Of a DNA stretch of 23,086 nt, positions 22,742-23,086 are shown one piece after another. Position numbers and translations under genes: made by a program. The stretch is taken from contig CAMCFD010000016.1 in assembly GCA_945874115.1 (NCBI GenBank), forward strand, positions 1 through 23,086. Direction: 5' to 3'. The notes under the pieces are model-generated. The model saw only the letters and a list, made by a program, of their open reading frames with translations. It searched no databases and was not told the origin of the DNA. Origin of the DNA: Rickettsia typhi (GTDB lineage: Bacteria > Pseudomonadota > Alphaproteobacteria > Rickettsiales > UBA1997). Numbering within the stretch: position 1 is the first letter of the stretch; each line of letters opens with the position of its first letter.

Positions 22742-23086
22742 ATGAGACAGTATAAACAAAAAAATTTATTTACTAATTTTAATACTTCTTTAACGAAAAA
22801 TTTAAAATTAGTAAGTTCTAAAAAGCCAAAATCTGCACCTACTTTTATAGATCTCTTCTGTGGAATTGGGGGATTCCATTTGGCACTTCACAATATTGGA
22901 GCAAGGTGTGTATTTGCTTCTGAGTGGGATGAGTCTGCCAGAAAAACATATGAACATAATTTTTTTGGAATATCTTCTGAAGTTTTTGATGGTGAAAATT
23001 TTGCAGGAGATATAACTTTAGTGAATCCTAAATCAATTCCTGATTTTGATATTTTATGTGCAGGATTTCCTTGTCAGCCCTTTTCA
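22742..23086 (+). CDS. DNA (cytosine-5-)-methyltransferase, 3'-truncated by window edge
   Basis: The first 115 residues of a C5-type DNA methyltransferase are present; the window cuts the gene. About 35 polar Lys/Asn-rich residues precede motif I, FIDLFCGIGGFHLAL, the S-adenosylmethionine-binding loop. CVFASEWDESARKTYEHNF is motif II and its surroundings, GDIT lies in motif III, and the sequence stops just after motif IV, CAGFPCQPFS, with the catalytic cysteine. The family transfers methyl to C5 of cytosine in a short recognition site. It may be the modification half of a restriction system or an orphan; the target cannot be inferred because the recognition domain is missing. Codon use (AGA/AGG arginine, no CGN) differs from the housekeeping genes, suggesting horizontal transfer. 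Confidence 0.93.
   Translation, partial: MRQYKQKNLFTNFNTSLTKNLKLVSSKKPKSAPTFIDLFCGIGGFHLALHNIGARCVFASEWDESARKTYEHNFFGISSEVFDGENFAGDITLVNPKSIPDFDILCAGFPCQPFS

Overview
This is chromosomal DNA from an AT-rich bacterium, most likely an alphaproteobacterium with a Rickettsiales- or Holosporales-like reduced genome. I infer this from the proteins (SdhA, TopA, TsaD, DnaB, HisN, Frr, UppS, CdsA and PPDK of alphaproteobacterial type), the strong A/T bias broken by GCG/CGC-rich patches, the mostly weak Shine-Dalgarno sequences, and an sdhA that is not followed by sdhB. Translation uses the standard code with TAA, TAG and TGA stops. I saw no tRNA, rRNA, CRISPR array or insertion sequence.

Layout: (1) 1-1062, the 3' part of sdhA, ending in a hairpin and converging on topA. 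(2) 1377-3872, topA on the minus strand, with its own promoter and terminator. (3) 4170-7415, a tight minus-strand operon ribH - TM protein - nadC - lipoprotein - lipoprotein, which mixes riboflavin and NAD biosynthesis with three unrecognised envelope proteins. (4) 7636-10262, plus-strand mnhE-like gene plus ligA. (5) 10290-12716, minus-strand tsaD - lptM-like 44-residue lipoprotein - HI0933-family flavoprotein; the lipoprotein gene is very short and overlaps the start of the flavoprotein gene. The tsaD promoter lies in one of two identical palindromes 78 bp apart. (6) 12976-15271, minus-strand hisN-like phosphatase and dnaB. (7) 15392-18861, plus-strand thiolase, then frr-uppS-cdsA. (8) 19156-21816, ppdK, with a near-consensus promoter whose transcript would begin with an 86-nt inverted repeat. 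(9) 21819-23086, a visibly different segment: a two-TM protein that may be SieB-like (superinfection exclusion), directly abutting ppdK, then a cytosine-5 DNA methyltransferase cut off by the window edge.

Most of the window is housekeeping: replication and topology (dnaB, ligA, topA), tRNA modification (tsaD), ribosome recycling (frr), envelope lipid synthesis (uppS, cdsA, lptM), cofactors (ribH, nadC) and central carbon metabolism (sdhA, thiolase, ppdK). The accessory signal is at the right-hand end. There the base and codon usage change, a small palindromic repeat appears, and an exclusion-type membrane protein sits beside a methyltransferase. This looks like the first genes of an acquired defence or restriction-modification segment that continues beyond the window.
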